In this document: in pieces, positions 1-9,543 of the stretch
How positions within the stretch are numbered: the first letter of the stretch is position 1
How the letters are laid out: every line of letters starts with the position of its first letter
From: Mantis religiosa
Taxonomy: Eukaryota > Arthropoda > Insecta > Mantodea > Mantidae
DNA: 64,000 nucleotides
NCBI GenBank assembly: GCA_030765055.1
Contig: CM060950.1
Coordinates: forward strand, 279,007,868-279,071,867
Direction: 5' to 3'
Made by a program: the position numbers and the translations under genes
Notes under the pieces: generated by a model
Databases searched by the model: none
The model's input: the letters and a program-made list of their open reading frames with translations, nothing else
What the model was told of the DNA's origin: nothing

Positions 1-569
1 TTAAATAATTGAGATATTTCCTATGGTTCCACTCAGAAACCGCCCAACGCCAGCCACGAACGCCTGCAAACCTCGGGCTTCTGGAGTTAAGGAATTCTCC
101 CTGAAAATTGGAGGACTTCGACAGAACAGGGAGAAACCTTCCTAAGACGCACATTCAGCGCTCTGCCGCGACATACTGAACGCAATTGCTCCGTCCAACA
201 ACCTTATGGCAGATCAAAGGCTATAATGGGGTCAGGGAATGAAGGATAAAGAGAAATGTCGCTCAATGTAACACCACGAGGTGTAGTAAACTGCAGTCCA
301 AGAAGTCCCCCTTTTCCGATTGCTGAAGTACGAAAGTGAATACATCACGTTTCAAAATCTCGTTAGAGCCGATTAGCAAGTACACATGGTACATCATGTG
401 GACATGACACCCCCGTCACGGCATCATTGTCCTAAGGTCTCCCAGGGTTTCCGGAAAAACAGCCTCATCGAGTCCAACCCAATCCAAACAACTCCTTTAT
501 ATGATGGGTTCAAAAATTTATATCCGTGTCCTCAGAATGATAGTGAAAGGGAAATTCGCCTAATAGTAC

Positions 570-1094
570 TGTCACCCGGGCTTTGGAACACCCTATGGAA
601 GCAGCTGAGAGCGGAAGACAGGGGAGGTCCGTGTTAAGCACGCCTCCCCCTCGTCCGTCTTATAGTGGTGACAGGGATGTCTGGGGGAAAAAAACATGAT
701 TGTGCGGTCTGTTTCACTTCCACCTGTTCTGGAAATTACGGGATCTTTCTTCTACTGGAATCTTCGCCTGGGAACAAGAAAAGCCGAGAAGACGGCGAGA
801 TGCCTATAAAAAGGGCTGCAGCTAGTCGGAAGTTTAGTGTGAGTGAGGACAGTTCTTGGTGTAAGAAGGCAGTGTTAGTGCTTGACGTGCTAGTGAAGTA
901 GCGCCGCGCAACGGAAGAATTTGTGTAATTGTGTACGTGCATCGGAACGGTAACGGACGAACTGGTGAATCGTAATTGTGTGCAGTACGCAATTCTGCGT
1001 AATTGGCAAGTAATTAACTGTAAGTTGGTGGAAATAAATAACATTTTTGAGTGGTGAAATTGGACTTTTCATTTCACGAACCCACAAAGTCACA
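570..1094 (+). repeat. 5' LTR of the shrunken gypsy element
   Basis: This is 525 bp, starts TGTCAC and ends GTCACA. It contains a TATA-like CTATAAAAAG near 804 and an AATAAA-type signal (GGAAATAAATAACATT) near 1030. The U5 end resembles the ends of the solo LTRs at 15664, 17994 and 60231. The copy at 2455-2979 differs by only a handful of bases. Confidence 0.92.
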
Positions 1095-1122
1095 ATTGGT
1101 GTCAGGAGTGGGATATAACACA

Positions 1123-2472
1123 ATGGAGGCAGCATTAGAAAAGATTTTAGCGGAACTGAAACAAATGAAGACGGCCAACGACAACATCATCGGGAAGATG
1201 GAAGAAATGAAGGCCGAATTAACAGCGAAGACGGAAACGGCAAACAACAACTTGGCCACGACAATGACCACAAAGATGGCCGAACTGACCACGGAAGTGA
1301 AGGCGGCGAACGAGGCTCTCGCCGCAAAGTTTGAGGAACGGTTGGCCGGCGTGAGGGATGACGTCACGAATCTGGGCAAGCGGATGGGTCAAGTAGACGA
1401 CAGCCTTAATGATATAGAGGAAAAGGCCGACAACATCGCAAAACCCCTCACCCGCCTGACGGAGGAAAACCGGCCTTATGTGTGGACGGAGGACGCCGAA
1501 GACGCTTTCCAGCACCCAAAGGGGACCCTGTGCAGTGCTCCAATTTTGGGTTTCCCACAACCGGGTGGCGCCTTCATTGTGGACACCGACGCTAGCGACC
1601 ATTGCATTGGAGGTGTCCTATCGCAGATCCAGGACGGCCGTGAACGGGTGATAGCCTACTACAGCAAGACGCTATCCAAGGCAGAGAAGAACTACTGCGT
1701 CACCCGACGGGAGTTACTGGCGGTAGTAAAGACATTGAAGCACTTCCACAAGTACCTGTACGGTCAACCATTCCACCTGAGGACTGACCATTCCGCCCTA
1801 ACCTGGCTATTGACCTTTAAGAACCTGGAAGGCCAGACAGCACGTTGGGTCCAGAGGCTGCAGGAGTACGACTTCACCTCGGAACATCGTAGAGGGAAGA
1901 GCTACGTTAACGCAGACGCCATGTCCCGAAGACCCTGTCCAGTAGAGTGCGGCCAGTGTACAAGAGTGGAAGAGAAGGAGCGTGCCGCAGCAGTCCGAGT
2001 AGTTGTGGCAGTGCCTGCTGAAGGCTGGGATAGCGCAGGCCTGAGGAGGGAGAAGCTGGCGGACGCAGACTTGGGGCCACTCTTGAGGGAAGTGGAGGCA
2101 GGGATGAGACCAACCTGGGAGGACATCGCACCGAGGAGCGCCACCTACAAGTCGTACTGGGCCCAATGGGACTCGTTGAAGACCAGACAGGGCGTGCTGT
2201 TCCGGGTATGGGAGTCACCCGATGGGAAGGCGCAAAGAGAACAGTTGGTACTCCCCCGGAGTAAGGTCCCGGAAGTTTTGGAGGAAGTGCACACCGGTAC
2301 TTCAAGAGGACACCTGGGAGCGAACCGTATGATTCACAAACTACGGCAGCGCTACTTCTGGCTCAGACTCCGGGCAGATGCTGGTGGTACACCTGGACCG
2401 CCTGGCACGCTACGATGGTGCTGTTCGGGGCGAACAGCTTTGAGGAGGGAGCAGTGTCAACCGGGCTTTTGA
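1123..2472 (+). CDS. Gag-like coiled coil fused in frame to RNase H and partial integrase
   Basis: The start is placed at the ATG at 1123, 28 bases after the LTR, rather than at an ATG inside the LTR; this gives about 449 residues. Residues 1-120 are a Lys/Glu/Ala-rich predicted coiled coil, as in some gypsy Gag proteins. After a short linker containing EDAFQHPKGTL, which looks like the RT thumb/connection end, comes a gypsy RNase H domain with DTDASDHCIGG, RRELLAV, RTDHSALTW and NADAMSR. These carry the expected acidic residues. A stretch resembling the first half of the integrase H2C2 zinc domain follows (GHLGANRMIHKLRQRYFWL), but its cysteines are absent. The frame then runs into the 3' LTR and stops. 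Another frame near 2376-2440 reads VVHLDRLARYDG, typical of a gypsy pol C-terminus. Two deletions are therefore inferred: one removed protease and RT in frame, the other removed the integrase core out of frame. Confidence 0.8.
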   Translation: MEAALEKILAELKQMKTANDNIIGKMEEMKAELTAKTETANNNLATTMTTKMAELTTEVKAANEALAAKFEERLAGVRDDVTNLGKRMGQVDDSLNDIEEKADNIAKPLTRLTEENRPYVWTEDAEDAFQHPKGTLCSAPILGFPQPGGAFIVDTDASDHCIGGVLSQIQDGRERVIAYYSKTLSKAEKNYCVTRRELLAVVKTLKHFHKYLYGQPFHLRTDHSALTWLLTFKNLEGQTARWVQRLQEYDFTSEHRRGKSYVNADAMSRRPCPVECGQCTRVEEKERAAAVRVVVAVPAEGWDSAGLRREKLADADLGPLLREVEAGMRPTWEDIAPRSATYKSYWAQWDSLKTRQGVLFRVWESPDGKAQREQLVLPRSKVPEVLEEVHTGTSRGHLGANRMIHKLRQRYFWLRLRADAGGTPGPPGTLRWCCSGRTALRREQCQPGF

Positions 2473-2979
2473 ACACCCTATGGAAGCAGCTGAGAGCGGA
2501 AGACAGGGGAGGTCCGTGTTAGCCGCGCCTCCCCCTCGTCCGTCTTATAGTGGTGACAGGGATGTCTGGGGGAAAAAAACATGATTGTGCGGTCTGTTTC
2601 TCTTCCACCTGTTCTGGAAATTACGGGATCTTTCTTCTACTGGAATCTTCGCCTGGGAACAAGAAAAGCCGAGAAGACGGCGAGATGCCTATAAAAAGGG
2701 CTGCAGCTAGTCGGAAGTTTAGTGTGAGTGAGGACAGTTCTTGGTGTAAGAAGGCAGTGTTAGTGCTTGACGTGCTAGTGAAGTAGCGCCATGCAACGGA
2801 AGAATTTGTGTAATAGTGTACGTGCATCGGAACGGTAACGGACGAACTGGTGAATCGTAATTGTGTGCAGTACGCAATTCTGCATAATTGGCAAGTATTT
2901 AACTGTAAGTCGGTGGAAATAAAGAACATTTTTGAGTGGTGAAATTGGACTTTTCATTTCACGAACCCACAAAGTCACA
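2455..2979 (+). repeat. 3' LTR of the shrunken gypsy element
   Basis: This is 525 bp and matches 570-1094. It is preceded by the purine tract TTTGAGGAGGGAGCAG and followed by the target duplicate GTAC at 2980-2983. The stop codon of the internal reading frame lies 16-18 bases into this LTR. Confidence 0.92.
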
Positions 2980-3252
2980 GTACGGTCATCGAGATGGAAA
3001 AATTGAGTCAGAGTCGACACTCCGAGCACGGACACTGGGGATATCGCGAATCCGGGTCTCACACGTTACCACAGAATCATCTAATCGGTCACACTGTCGT
3101 AATTAATACGACATAAATTCATCAAAGGCACACATTTTTAACTATTATAATTACGTTTTTATGTGGAAACTTCTTTAGGCGCGTTTAGCACTTTTGGTGA
3201 GTAATGAATTAAACTGAGCCGTCACGCTGGAATATGTGACGCTCATTCGGGT

Positions 3253-4460
3253 GAAGTGGCCCCGAGTCGGCTCAATCCGAGCTAACCCCCCCACCCACAC
3301 TCATTCTTAATTTTTTCAGTCTTACGTTGTCGTTACCGCTATACACCGTAAATTTTCTGTCGCACTCAACAGCGTATCAACAACAAGCATCCAGGTATGT
3401 TTTAACATATTTCAAATGCTATGAAAAATACAGAAGCCCTACAGGAGTTTCATTATAAAATTAATTGTCTTAAGGCCGTTCTTACAAACGTCTGTCATAT
3501 GCCGGTAACAGATCCGGTCTGATCACCTGCTGTCACTTAACAAGTCGACAGCATGTCAAATCCCACTTTAAACCATAATAATAGTCAAAACGAACAGACA
3601 ATATCACCGAAGTTCAGTATTTGAATAAGTAAATACATAATAACGAAAAATAAAACGAGTGTGCAAATTGCAAATAAAAATGTTAGGAATTCGTAAAAGA
3701 GATGCTTCATTTAAGAAATGTTTACTTCAATTGACAATTTACCTTTATTGTTAGTAGTAAAACGTAAAACATCAATAAATTACTTGTAACAACACGCATA
3801 AAATAAAATTATCACGTAATAAAAAGACTCTGTTTCTTTTCGTCTACAGCTTATAGGTTATGTTTTTCCACAAACTGAAAGGCCGATGGAAGGAAAACAT
3901 TTGATATATAAATTAGATTTTTTTATAGAAGAAGAGATTTAAATATATATTATTTCGTTCGGAAAATGAAATTTTAAAGGAAAGACATTGGCAAAAGCAT
4001 CAAACGAAAACATTTGAATTGAAAATGTATTAATATCAGTATCTATTGAGACAAAATATTTGAAATGAATATGAAATGTAATTAAATATGAACGAAAATA
4101 TGTACGAACGTGTAATGAGTATATGTACGAATATGTAATAACATGTGTGAAATGTATTTGTAACCAAACAATTCCGAATATTCAAAAATATTCAAATAAG
4201 CAAAAGAATATCATATGATTATGTTTCAAGATATGTATGAACTTGTATTATTATTAAAAATAGAAATGTAATGAAATATGTGTATCAGCAAGAAACAAAA
4301 TATGCAACATGATTGTGAAATAGTAAGTATTTAAATATAAAAATAAAATACATGTAAAACAGCACATTATGTAATTTGATTTTAATTCCTTTATACATCC
4401 TTTACGTATAACCCTCTTCGTATGGTCGCAAGTCCATCGTCAGTCAGTTGTTTCAGAGCA
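3253..4460. other. AT-rich spacer between the inverted repeat copies, no gene seen
   Basis: This stretch is strongly AT-rich. Loosely repeated ATATG/AACATATG-type words run through 4050-4330, and there is a C-rich patch near 3283-3300. No convincing coding frame or transposon signature was seen. It has no counterpart outside the right-hand arm. Confidence 0.6.
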
Positions 4461-4639
4461 CGAGCGCTGTTCAATAAAGAATGGTCATAATTTTTACGGT
4501 AATAATTTTTTGTACTAAAATTAAATATTATTTATTTTGTTAGCTTAATGTGAAGCAAACACGCCGTTAGTAGTTTCATTGTTGGTACTCCTGGTTCCCG
4601 CCTGTCAGAACCACGCAAGTTCAGACACGTTCAGTATCA

Positions 4640-5033
4640 CCTACCGCTGCAATGGAGGTAACATGCAGTTAAAGTTGATGTTACAGGCAGAACCGGAGTT
4701 TCTTACAAACGTAATCACTTCTGATGAGACTTGGCTACATCATTTTGATCCTGAGAGCAAGCAGCAAAGCTCAGTGTGGAAATCTCCTTCATCACCAACC
4801 CACAAAATAAGCAAAAGTGGTTGCTTCTGCTGGAAAAGAGATTCTTTGATATTCATGGAATGGTTTATAAGCATGTCGTACCTGCACACACATCAGTAAC
4901 TGGACAATACTACAGGGATGTCCTGAAAACATTGCAAGTCCATATCAGTGGCAAAAGACCACATTTCCATGAAGCAGGCTGGATGCTGCACCAAGATCTT
5001 GCGCGGCCGCATATTGGCAATGATGTTTCTGAA
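4640..5033 (+). pseudogene. Mariner transposase, middle fragment
   Basis: Frames here carry the first catalytic Asp block (SDETWLHHFDPESKQQ) and, shifted by one base, the stretch leading to the second block. There QDLARPHIGN stands where active mariners have HDNARPH. One frameshift near 4800 separates them. The DNA-binding N-terminus is gone, removed by the internal deletion, and the C-terminal part lies beyond the inserted repeat. It cannot encode a working transposase. Confidence 0.8.
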
Positions 5034-5050
5034 TATCTTGCAAACATCAA

Positions 5051-5919
5051 CCGAATGAGCGTCATATATTCCAGCGTGACGGCTCAGTTTAATTCACTAC
5101 CCACAAAAAGTTCTAAAGGCTTCTAGAGAAGTTTCCATTTAGAAATGTAATTATAATAGCTAAAAATGTGTGCCGTTTTGGTGAATTAATGTTGTATTAA
5201 TTACGACAGTGTTATCGATTTAGATGATTATGTGGTGACAGGTGAGACCCGGATTCGCGAAGTCCCCGGTGTCCTTTCTCGGAGTGTCGACTCTGACTCA
5301 AATTTTCCATCTCGATGACCGTACTATTAGGCGAATTTCCTCTTTACTGTCATTCTGAGGACACGGATATAAATGTTGAGCCCATCACGTAAGGGATTTG
5401 TTTGGATTGGGTTGGACTTGATGGGGCAGTGTTTCCGGAAACCCCTGGAAGACCTTGGGGTAATGATGCCGTGACGGGGGTGTCATGTCCACAGGATGTA
5501 CCAGGTGTACAAGTTCTTTATCGGCCATAACAAGATTTTGTAACGTGATGTATTCACTTTCGTCCTCCAGGAATCGGAAGAGGGGGACTTCTTGGGCTGC
5601 AATTTTAGCCTAAGGAAAGAGGCCCTACTACACCTCGTGGTGTTACAAGGAGCGAGATATCTCTTTATCCTTCATTACCTGACCCCATGTTAGCCTTTGA
5701 TCTGCCACAAGGTTGTGCGATTGCGTTCAGTATTTCGCGGTAGAGCGGTGAATGTGCGTCTTGGGAAGGTTTCTCCCTGGCATTTGTTTGTTCTGTCGAA
5801 GGCCTCCAATTTTCAAGGAGAATCCCTCAACTCCACAAGCCCGGGGTTTGCAGGCGTTCTTGGCTGGCGTTGGGAGGTTTCTGAGTGGAACTATAGGAAA
5901 TACCTCAATTATTTAAGTT
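5051..5919 (+). repeat. Right copy of the ~0.87 kb inverted repeat
   Basis: Read as its reverse complement, this stretch matches 1-569 plus 2984-3252. It lies inside the mariner at 4461-6447 and runs directly into a tRNA-like unit at 5920-6180. On the minus strand the order is tRNA-like head, then this body. It encodes nothing I recognise. The two copies face each other across 1.8 kb and could pair as a long hairpin in RNA or single-stranded DNA. Confidence 0.85.
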
Positions 5920-6180
5920 AATTGGCCGAAATTATTCATTTCTTCACACTGTCCGTATACGGGATAATGTTTTGGATAGAGGCGACATGAAAAATTGTAT
6001 GTTATGGCCGGGATTGGAACTAAGGATCTCCTGGTTTCCGTCCAGTCGCTCTTACACATTGAGCTTCCATGGCCAACGTGTCGTCGTGACGTTAAATTCT
6101 CCAATTGACACATATGTCTTCCCGCTATACCACTATAGGCTCTCGCATCCGAGATACACCATTTGTGGCAACTTCTTATT
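5920..6180 (-). repeat. tRNA-like repeat unit joined to the inverted-repeat body
   Basis: On the minus strand it contains an A-box-like stretch (around GAAGCTCAATGTGTAAGAG) and a B-box-like TTCCAATCC. These are spaced as in tRNA genes and separated by an anticodon-arm-like CTGG/CCAG stem. It is the same unit that occurs four times in tandem at 57833-58985. The right edge is where mariner sequence resumes (GTGACTTTT). It is probably a SINE-type module rather than a functional tRNA, since the B box is degraded here. Confidence 0.75.
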
Positions 6181-6402
6181 GTGACTTTTTTCTATTCACT
6201 AACTTGAAGAAACGCCTTCGTGGGAGGCATTATTCATCATCAGAAGCAGTGGTTTAGGTTACGGAGGTGATTTTGAAGGATCTCTCAAAAAATGGTTTCC
6301 AGCATGTCTTTGAAGACCGGCAGAAATACTACGACAAGTGCTTCGAATTCAGCGGAAACAATTTTGAGAAGGTACATCTAAATTATGAGAATGAATAAAG
6401 GT
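6181..6402 (+). pseudogene. Mariner transposase, C-terminal fragment
   Basis: This matches the C-terminal region of the 61663 mariner, with words such as LKKRLRGRHY and ENWQKR in degraded form. It ends in a stop near 6398 followed by the right terminal repeat. Frameshifts and stops (for example in GCAGTGGTTTAGG) break the frame. It is the continuation of 4640-5033 beyond the inserted repeat. Confidence 0.75.
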
Positions 6403-6447
6403 ACGTTGTCAATAAAATTGTGATCATTCTTTTTTGAACAGCCCTCG

Positions 6448-8939
6448 TAGTTTCATTTGCGAGCACACTTAGCGTAAGGCATGAAATGTTTAGCTCGAAA
6501 CTGGCCTCTTTGCGCAAGAATGAGTGTCAACATTATTTTTTTTAATATGTTTAAAAATAATTTATGTTGAATAGTTTTTAAGGTTTCACATGTGTCCTGT
6601 GGTCTTAAGCACACACATTTTGCTTTCCTCAAAATGTGGCAATACTTCATATAAATGAACCAAAATTCCGAGTGGGCCAGCAAAAGCCTGTAGGAAGATC
6701 TATTGTTGCAGTAAAATGCACCAAGCAGTGTTTTACTGCCATTGAATGTTGGGCAAGTATGAATAATGTAACTGAAGTTGCTATCACTTTCAGGAAAACT
6801 TTCCCCTCGATCGGTAGTATAATTAGACATGCACTCCAACAAAGTCGAACGGTACAAAGAGTAAAGCTAGTGTTGACGTATGCTGATGTGGGCGGAATAT
6901 CAAATCCCTATTTTTGGCTGAATCGACAAAAGGGAAACGTTTCCTTCACGACCTTATTACTTCTGCCTATGTTACGTAGATGAAATACTGCGGTACCCTA
7001 AACTTCCTCACCGAAATTTCACTAGAAATACTGGTTTTTGAGTGTTCTTGAACCCAAATGTAGCATATTTAAACAATTCTATATCTGTAGGCTTTTTTTA
7101 AACAGTACAACTAAATGAATGTGTTGTACTGATATGCCTACCCAATTTTCAACCATCTACTATTGTAGATGCTTATTTTTAAAATTACATCCAATACTCG
7201 AGATAAACATTCATAAATATTTTATTAAATAGCTTCAGTTGCAAGTCAATTACAGTGGGAACAGCAGAATACGATAGGCTTGACTGATAAAAATAATATA
7301 TAATCTTGCCTCGAAATGTTCAACACCAAAAATAAATCTTATTTCACATAAATGTTGCAATTTAACAAGATCCACATGATTTGTATATAAATTATTTTTT
7401 ATTTTCTACCATTTAAGGTTTATAAGTATTATTCAGCACAAACACAACTTCACAGCTAATTCCCATAAACTGCATGCTCTTCTTTGGCCCTGCAAATGTT
7501 TTAAAAATATATTGCATTTTCATTAAAATCTTAAAAGACATTTTAACCAAAGCAAAAACTAATAAATGTTTTCCTGTAAGAGGTTGTTCGAAGGAGAAGC
7601 ATGCATTTTGAAAATCTTCGAGGGAATCTTTGGAGCACAGGGAACTTGTATTTGTACTCTTGAATCTAAGGATTCTCAAAACGTGTATTTACAGAGAAAT
7701 CACGGAATAAAATTTTGGTAGAAATGCAATACTTCCTTTAATTACTATATGCAAACGGTAGAGAAATTAAACAACGAAAAGTTTTTCAAATAAAAAACTT
7801 TTGTTATGTTTCAGCATTTTCTAGGGATTTTTAACCCTGACGCGATTGTCATAAGAGGGCCAAGGCCTAACAACCTGACTGTCGGCCTCACGCCCAATTA
7901 CGTAAGGTAGAGGTGGGCGATCATCCAATCCATACGGGGAGAAGATGTGGTCAACTTCTCGGCATCCCCCAGCTGGAACGTTGGCTTTCGTGACTATTAT
8001 CTGTTTCAAATTGTAAGGTGTTTGTCCTTGATCGAACTAGGTGAGCAACCAATCGGAATCCTGCGGTTTTGTCGTATTGCATTCACCCTAAGTGGTGTGT
8101 GAGCAGCACTAACATAAACAATCTGTATGAAATACTATTCACGCTAAGACAAATATTCTGATTTCCCTAAAACTGATCCATGTGGAAGGTAGAGAGTAAT
8201 GTATCTAACATAACTATGAAAACCCATATTTTTAGCTGAAATAGCTTTTGTAATACAAATAAATAAACCACTATTACCTGAATTATAACAATAAATCGCG
8301 AAGTAAGTACTGTATGAATTTCATTATTGTTTGGCATGTATGCGTGTACGTATATTTGTAATTACTCAGAATTAAAACGTAAATGTTTGGCATGACGTGA
8401 TAAAAGAATTACTTTGAATAAGCCAATTAGAGCGAGAGGAAACAATAAACATCCTGCTGCCTTGGCAGAACGTGTGTGGTCACATTATATCTTTGTTTAT
8501 GAATGGTTCGTAATCTCTATTTACTCTAGAGAGAACAAAGTGGTTGGTGTGTATGTATCTACATATACCTTCCATTACTCAGAACTGAATTTTAAACTAC
8601 TGACATGACGGATGAAAGAATTACTGTGAACAAGTCAAGGTGTTAAATTTGAGAAATAACAAATATTTCATTTCCTTTTAGCCTGTGGAATGCTGTATGC
8701 TTATGTTTATGACCGAATGCTGGGTAAGAAGTGTTTATTTACTTTGGAGAGATCAGATCAATATCATTCAGTTGTTCTTTACACAACTGTAGATTGAGAG
8801 TTAAATAGTTTAGTGGCTTCTTGCGGTGAATTTAGTGGCGAGTGAAAAAGGCAGGTATTGTGAAGTCAGGCTATAAGTATTATTTTTAAGGTGTACACAT
8901 TCTTCAAATTTTTTTTCGGAAACAGAAACTACAAATGAA
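6448..8939. other. AT-rich region with no identified gene; one SINE tail inside
   Basis: The only notable open frame is 6636-6983 on the plus strand (115 codons), which matches no family I recognise. Around 8280-8880 there are diverged internal repeats, such as TTACTCAGAATTAAAACGTAAA versus TTACTCAGAACTGAATTTTAAA, each followed by a similar GACGTGATAAAAGAATTACT-type stretch. A minus-strand SINE tail is annotated separately at 7835-8005. Nothing else could be supported. Confidence 0.5.
7835..8005 (-). repeat. Diverged SINE-B tail fragment
   Basis: The reverse complement matches the 3' two-thirds of the SINE at 41186-41442. Shared words include GGCGTGAGGCCG, TTAGGCCTTGGC and the GATCATCCAATC/GATCATTCAACC stretch. 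The tRNA-like head is not recognisable, so this is an old truncated copy. Confidence 0.65.
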
Positions 8940-9324
8940 TAACTGCAAAGAGTACTTCCGTTTAAAAGCACGGAAAAAGTATATCAGCTGGATCAACTTG
9001 CAATTGAAACGGGACACGAGGTTTCACGCCTCTCACCTCACCACTGCCAATATAATCCAATTGAGTTGGTGTGGGTTCAAATAAAAAGGGGAATTGCAAA
9101 CAGAAATAATACTTTTAAACTGGCGGACGTTAAACGACTTGTTCACGAAGAAATTGACAAGGTAACACAGCAGGACTGGGAAAACTGCGTGACATGCAGA
9201 AAACCTTCAAGAAGACGATTTTAAGAAAGAAATAATACATGACGAGATTTTGGAACCTATAATCATAAATTTACAAGACTCGGACGATGAAGACAGTGAC
9301 AATGACGAATTGTCTTTTAACTGA
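8940..9324 (+). pseudogene. DDE_3-type transposase C-terminus
   Basis: A plus-strand frame from about 8980 to 9170 reads HHCQYNPIELVWVQIKRGI, followed by FKLADVKRLVHEEIDKV and QQDWENC. This is the block around the last catalytic Glu of an IS630/Tc1-like family common in arthropods, in which NPIE.W precedes a helical tail. The frame then shifts to an acidic tail (DSDDEDSDNDE) ending at a stop near 9324. Everything upstream, including the first two catalytic Asp residues, is absent, so this is a 5'-truncated relic. Confidence 0.7.
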
Positions 9325-9530
9325 AGTGACATACTATAATTATAGTTATAGTATTTTAAAATATACGCAATTTGCGAAAATGCTTTTTCCAATTTTTATT
9401 TTGGCAACTGCATCATTATAAAAGTTTGCGAAATATAATTTGCTTACCCTTACGTCTGCGCCAAGCAGACCTACACGTTGTATGTGTGAGCGAGAGAGAG
9501 GGGGAAGTATAAAAGGAATGGGGTAACAAG

Positions 9531-9543
9531 GGCACTCATTCTT
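9531..9543. repeat. Candidate LINE target-site duplication, left copy
   Basis: The 13 bases GGCACTCATTCTT occur exactly here and again at 12361-12373. The first lies at the point where the LINE ORF2 frame becomes recognisable. Together they may be the target duplication of a 5'-truncated LINE. The match is short enough that chance is possible. Confidence 0.4.

Larger units (their letters stand above)
570..2979 (+). mobile_element. Shrunken Ty3/gypsy-type LTR retrotransposon with 4 bp TSD
   Basis: Two nearly identical 525 bp LTRs (570-1094 and 2455-2979) flank an internal region of only 1360 bp. The LTRs begin TGTC and end CACA. The element is flanked by the 4 bp duplication GTAC (566-569 and 2980-2983). 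A purine-rich tract (about 2440-2454) sits just before the 3' LTR, as expected for plus-strand priming. The internal region keeps a gag-like N-terminus, RNase H and a piece of integrase but lacks protease, reverse transcriptase and the integrase core. The element therefore could move only with enzymes from a complete relative. The near identity of the LTRs suggests fairly recent insertion. Confidence 0.92.
1..3252 (-). repeat. Left copy of a ~0.84 kb inverted repeat, split by an LTR element
   Basis: The arm is the sum of 1-569 and 2984-3252. Its reverse complement matches 5051-5919 along essentially its whole length with scattered substitutions. The two pieces join cleanly when the LTR element at 570-2979 and one GTAC copy are removed. 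The window begins inside the copy, so its outer end is not visible. By analogy with the right copy, a tRNA-like unit may lie just outside. No protein family was recognised in it; the short open frames inside are not convincing. Confidence 0.85.
4461..6447 (+). mobile_element. Deleted mariner element interrupted by a repeat unit
   Basis: The left terminus CGAGCGCTGTTCAATAAAG (4461) and right terminus ending GCCCTCG (6447) match the termini of the full-length mariner at 61663-62933. A TA follows the right end; the left flank is CA, so one TSD copy has probably mutated. Compared with the 61663 copy, about 400 bp is missing between GGAGGTA and CATGCAGTT near 4656. The element is also opened by about 1.15 kb of foreign repeat (about 5034-6180), with roughly 50 bp of mariner lost at that junction. 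Confidence 0.85.

Noticed and set aside
665..901. 78-codon frame repeated at 2550-2786
   Set aside because: Both copies lie wholly inside the two LTRs of the same element; the duplication is explained by LTR identity, not by a gene family.
1807..2305. Overlapping minus-strand frames of 80-132 codons
   Set aside because: They are shadows of the GC-rich RNase H frame on the plus strand and show no motif.
1..5919. Opposed repeats as the terminal repeats of a single 5.9 kb DNA transposon (foldback or Maverick type)
   Set aside because: The right copy sits inside a mariner and carries its own tRNA-like unit, so two independent copies of one repeat in opposite orientation fit better, although the left outer end is off the window.
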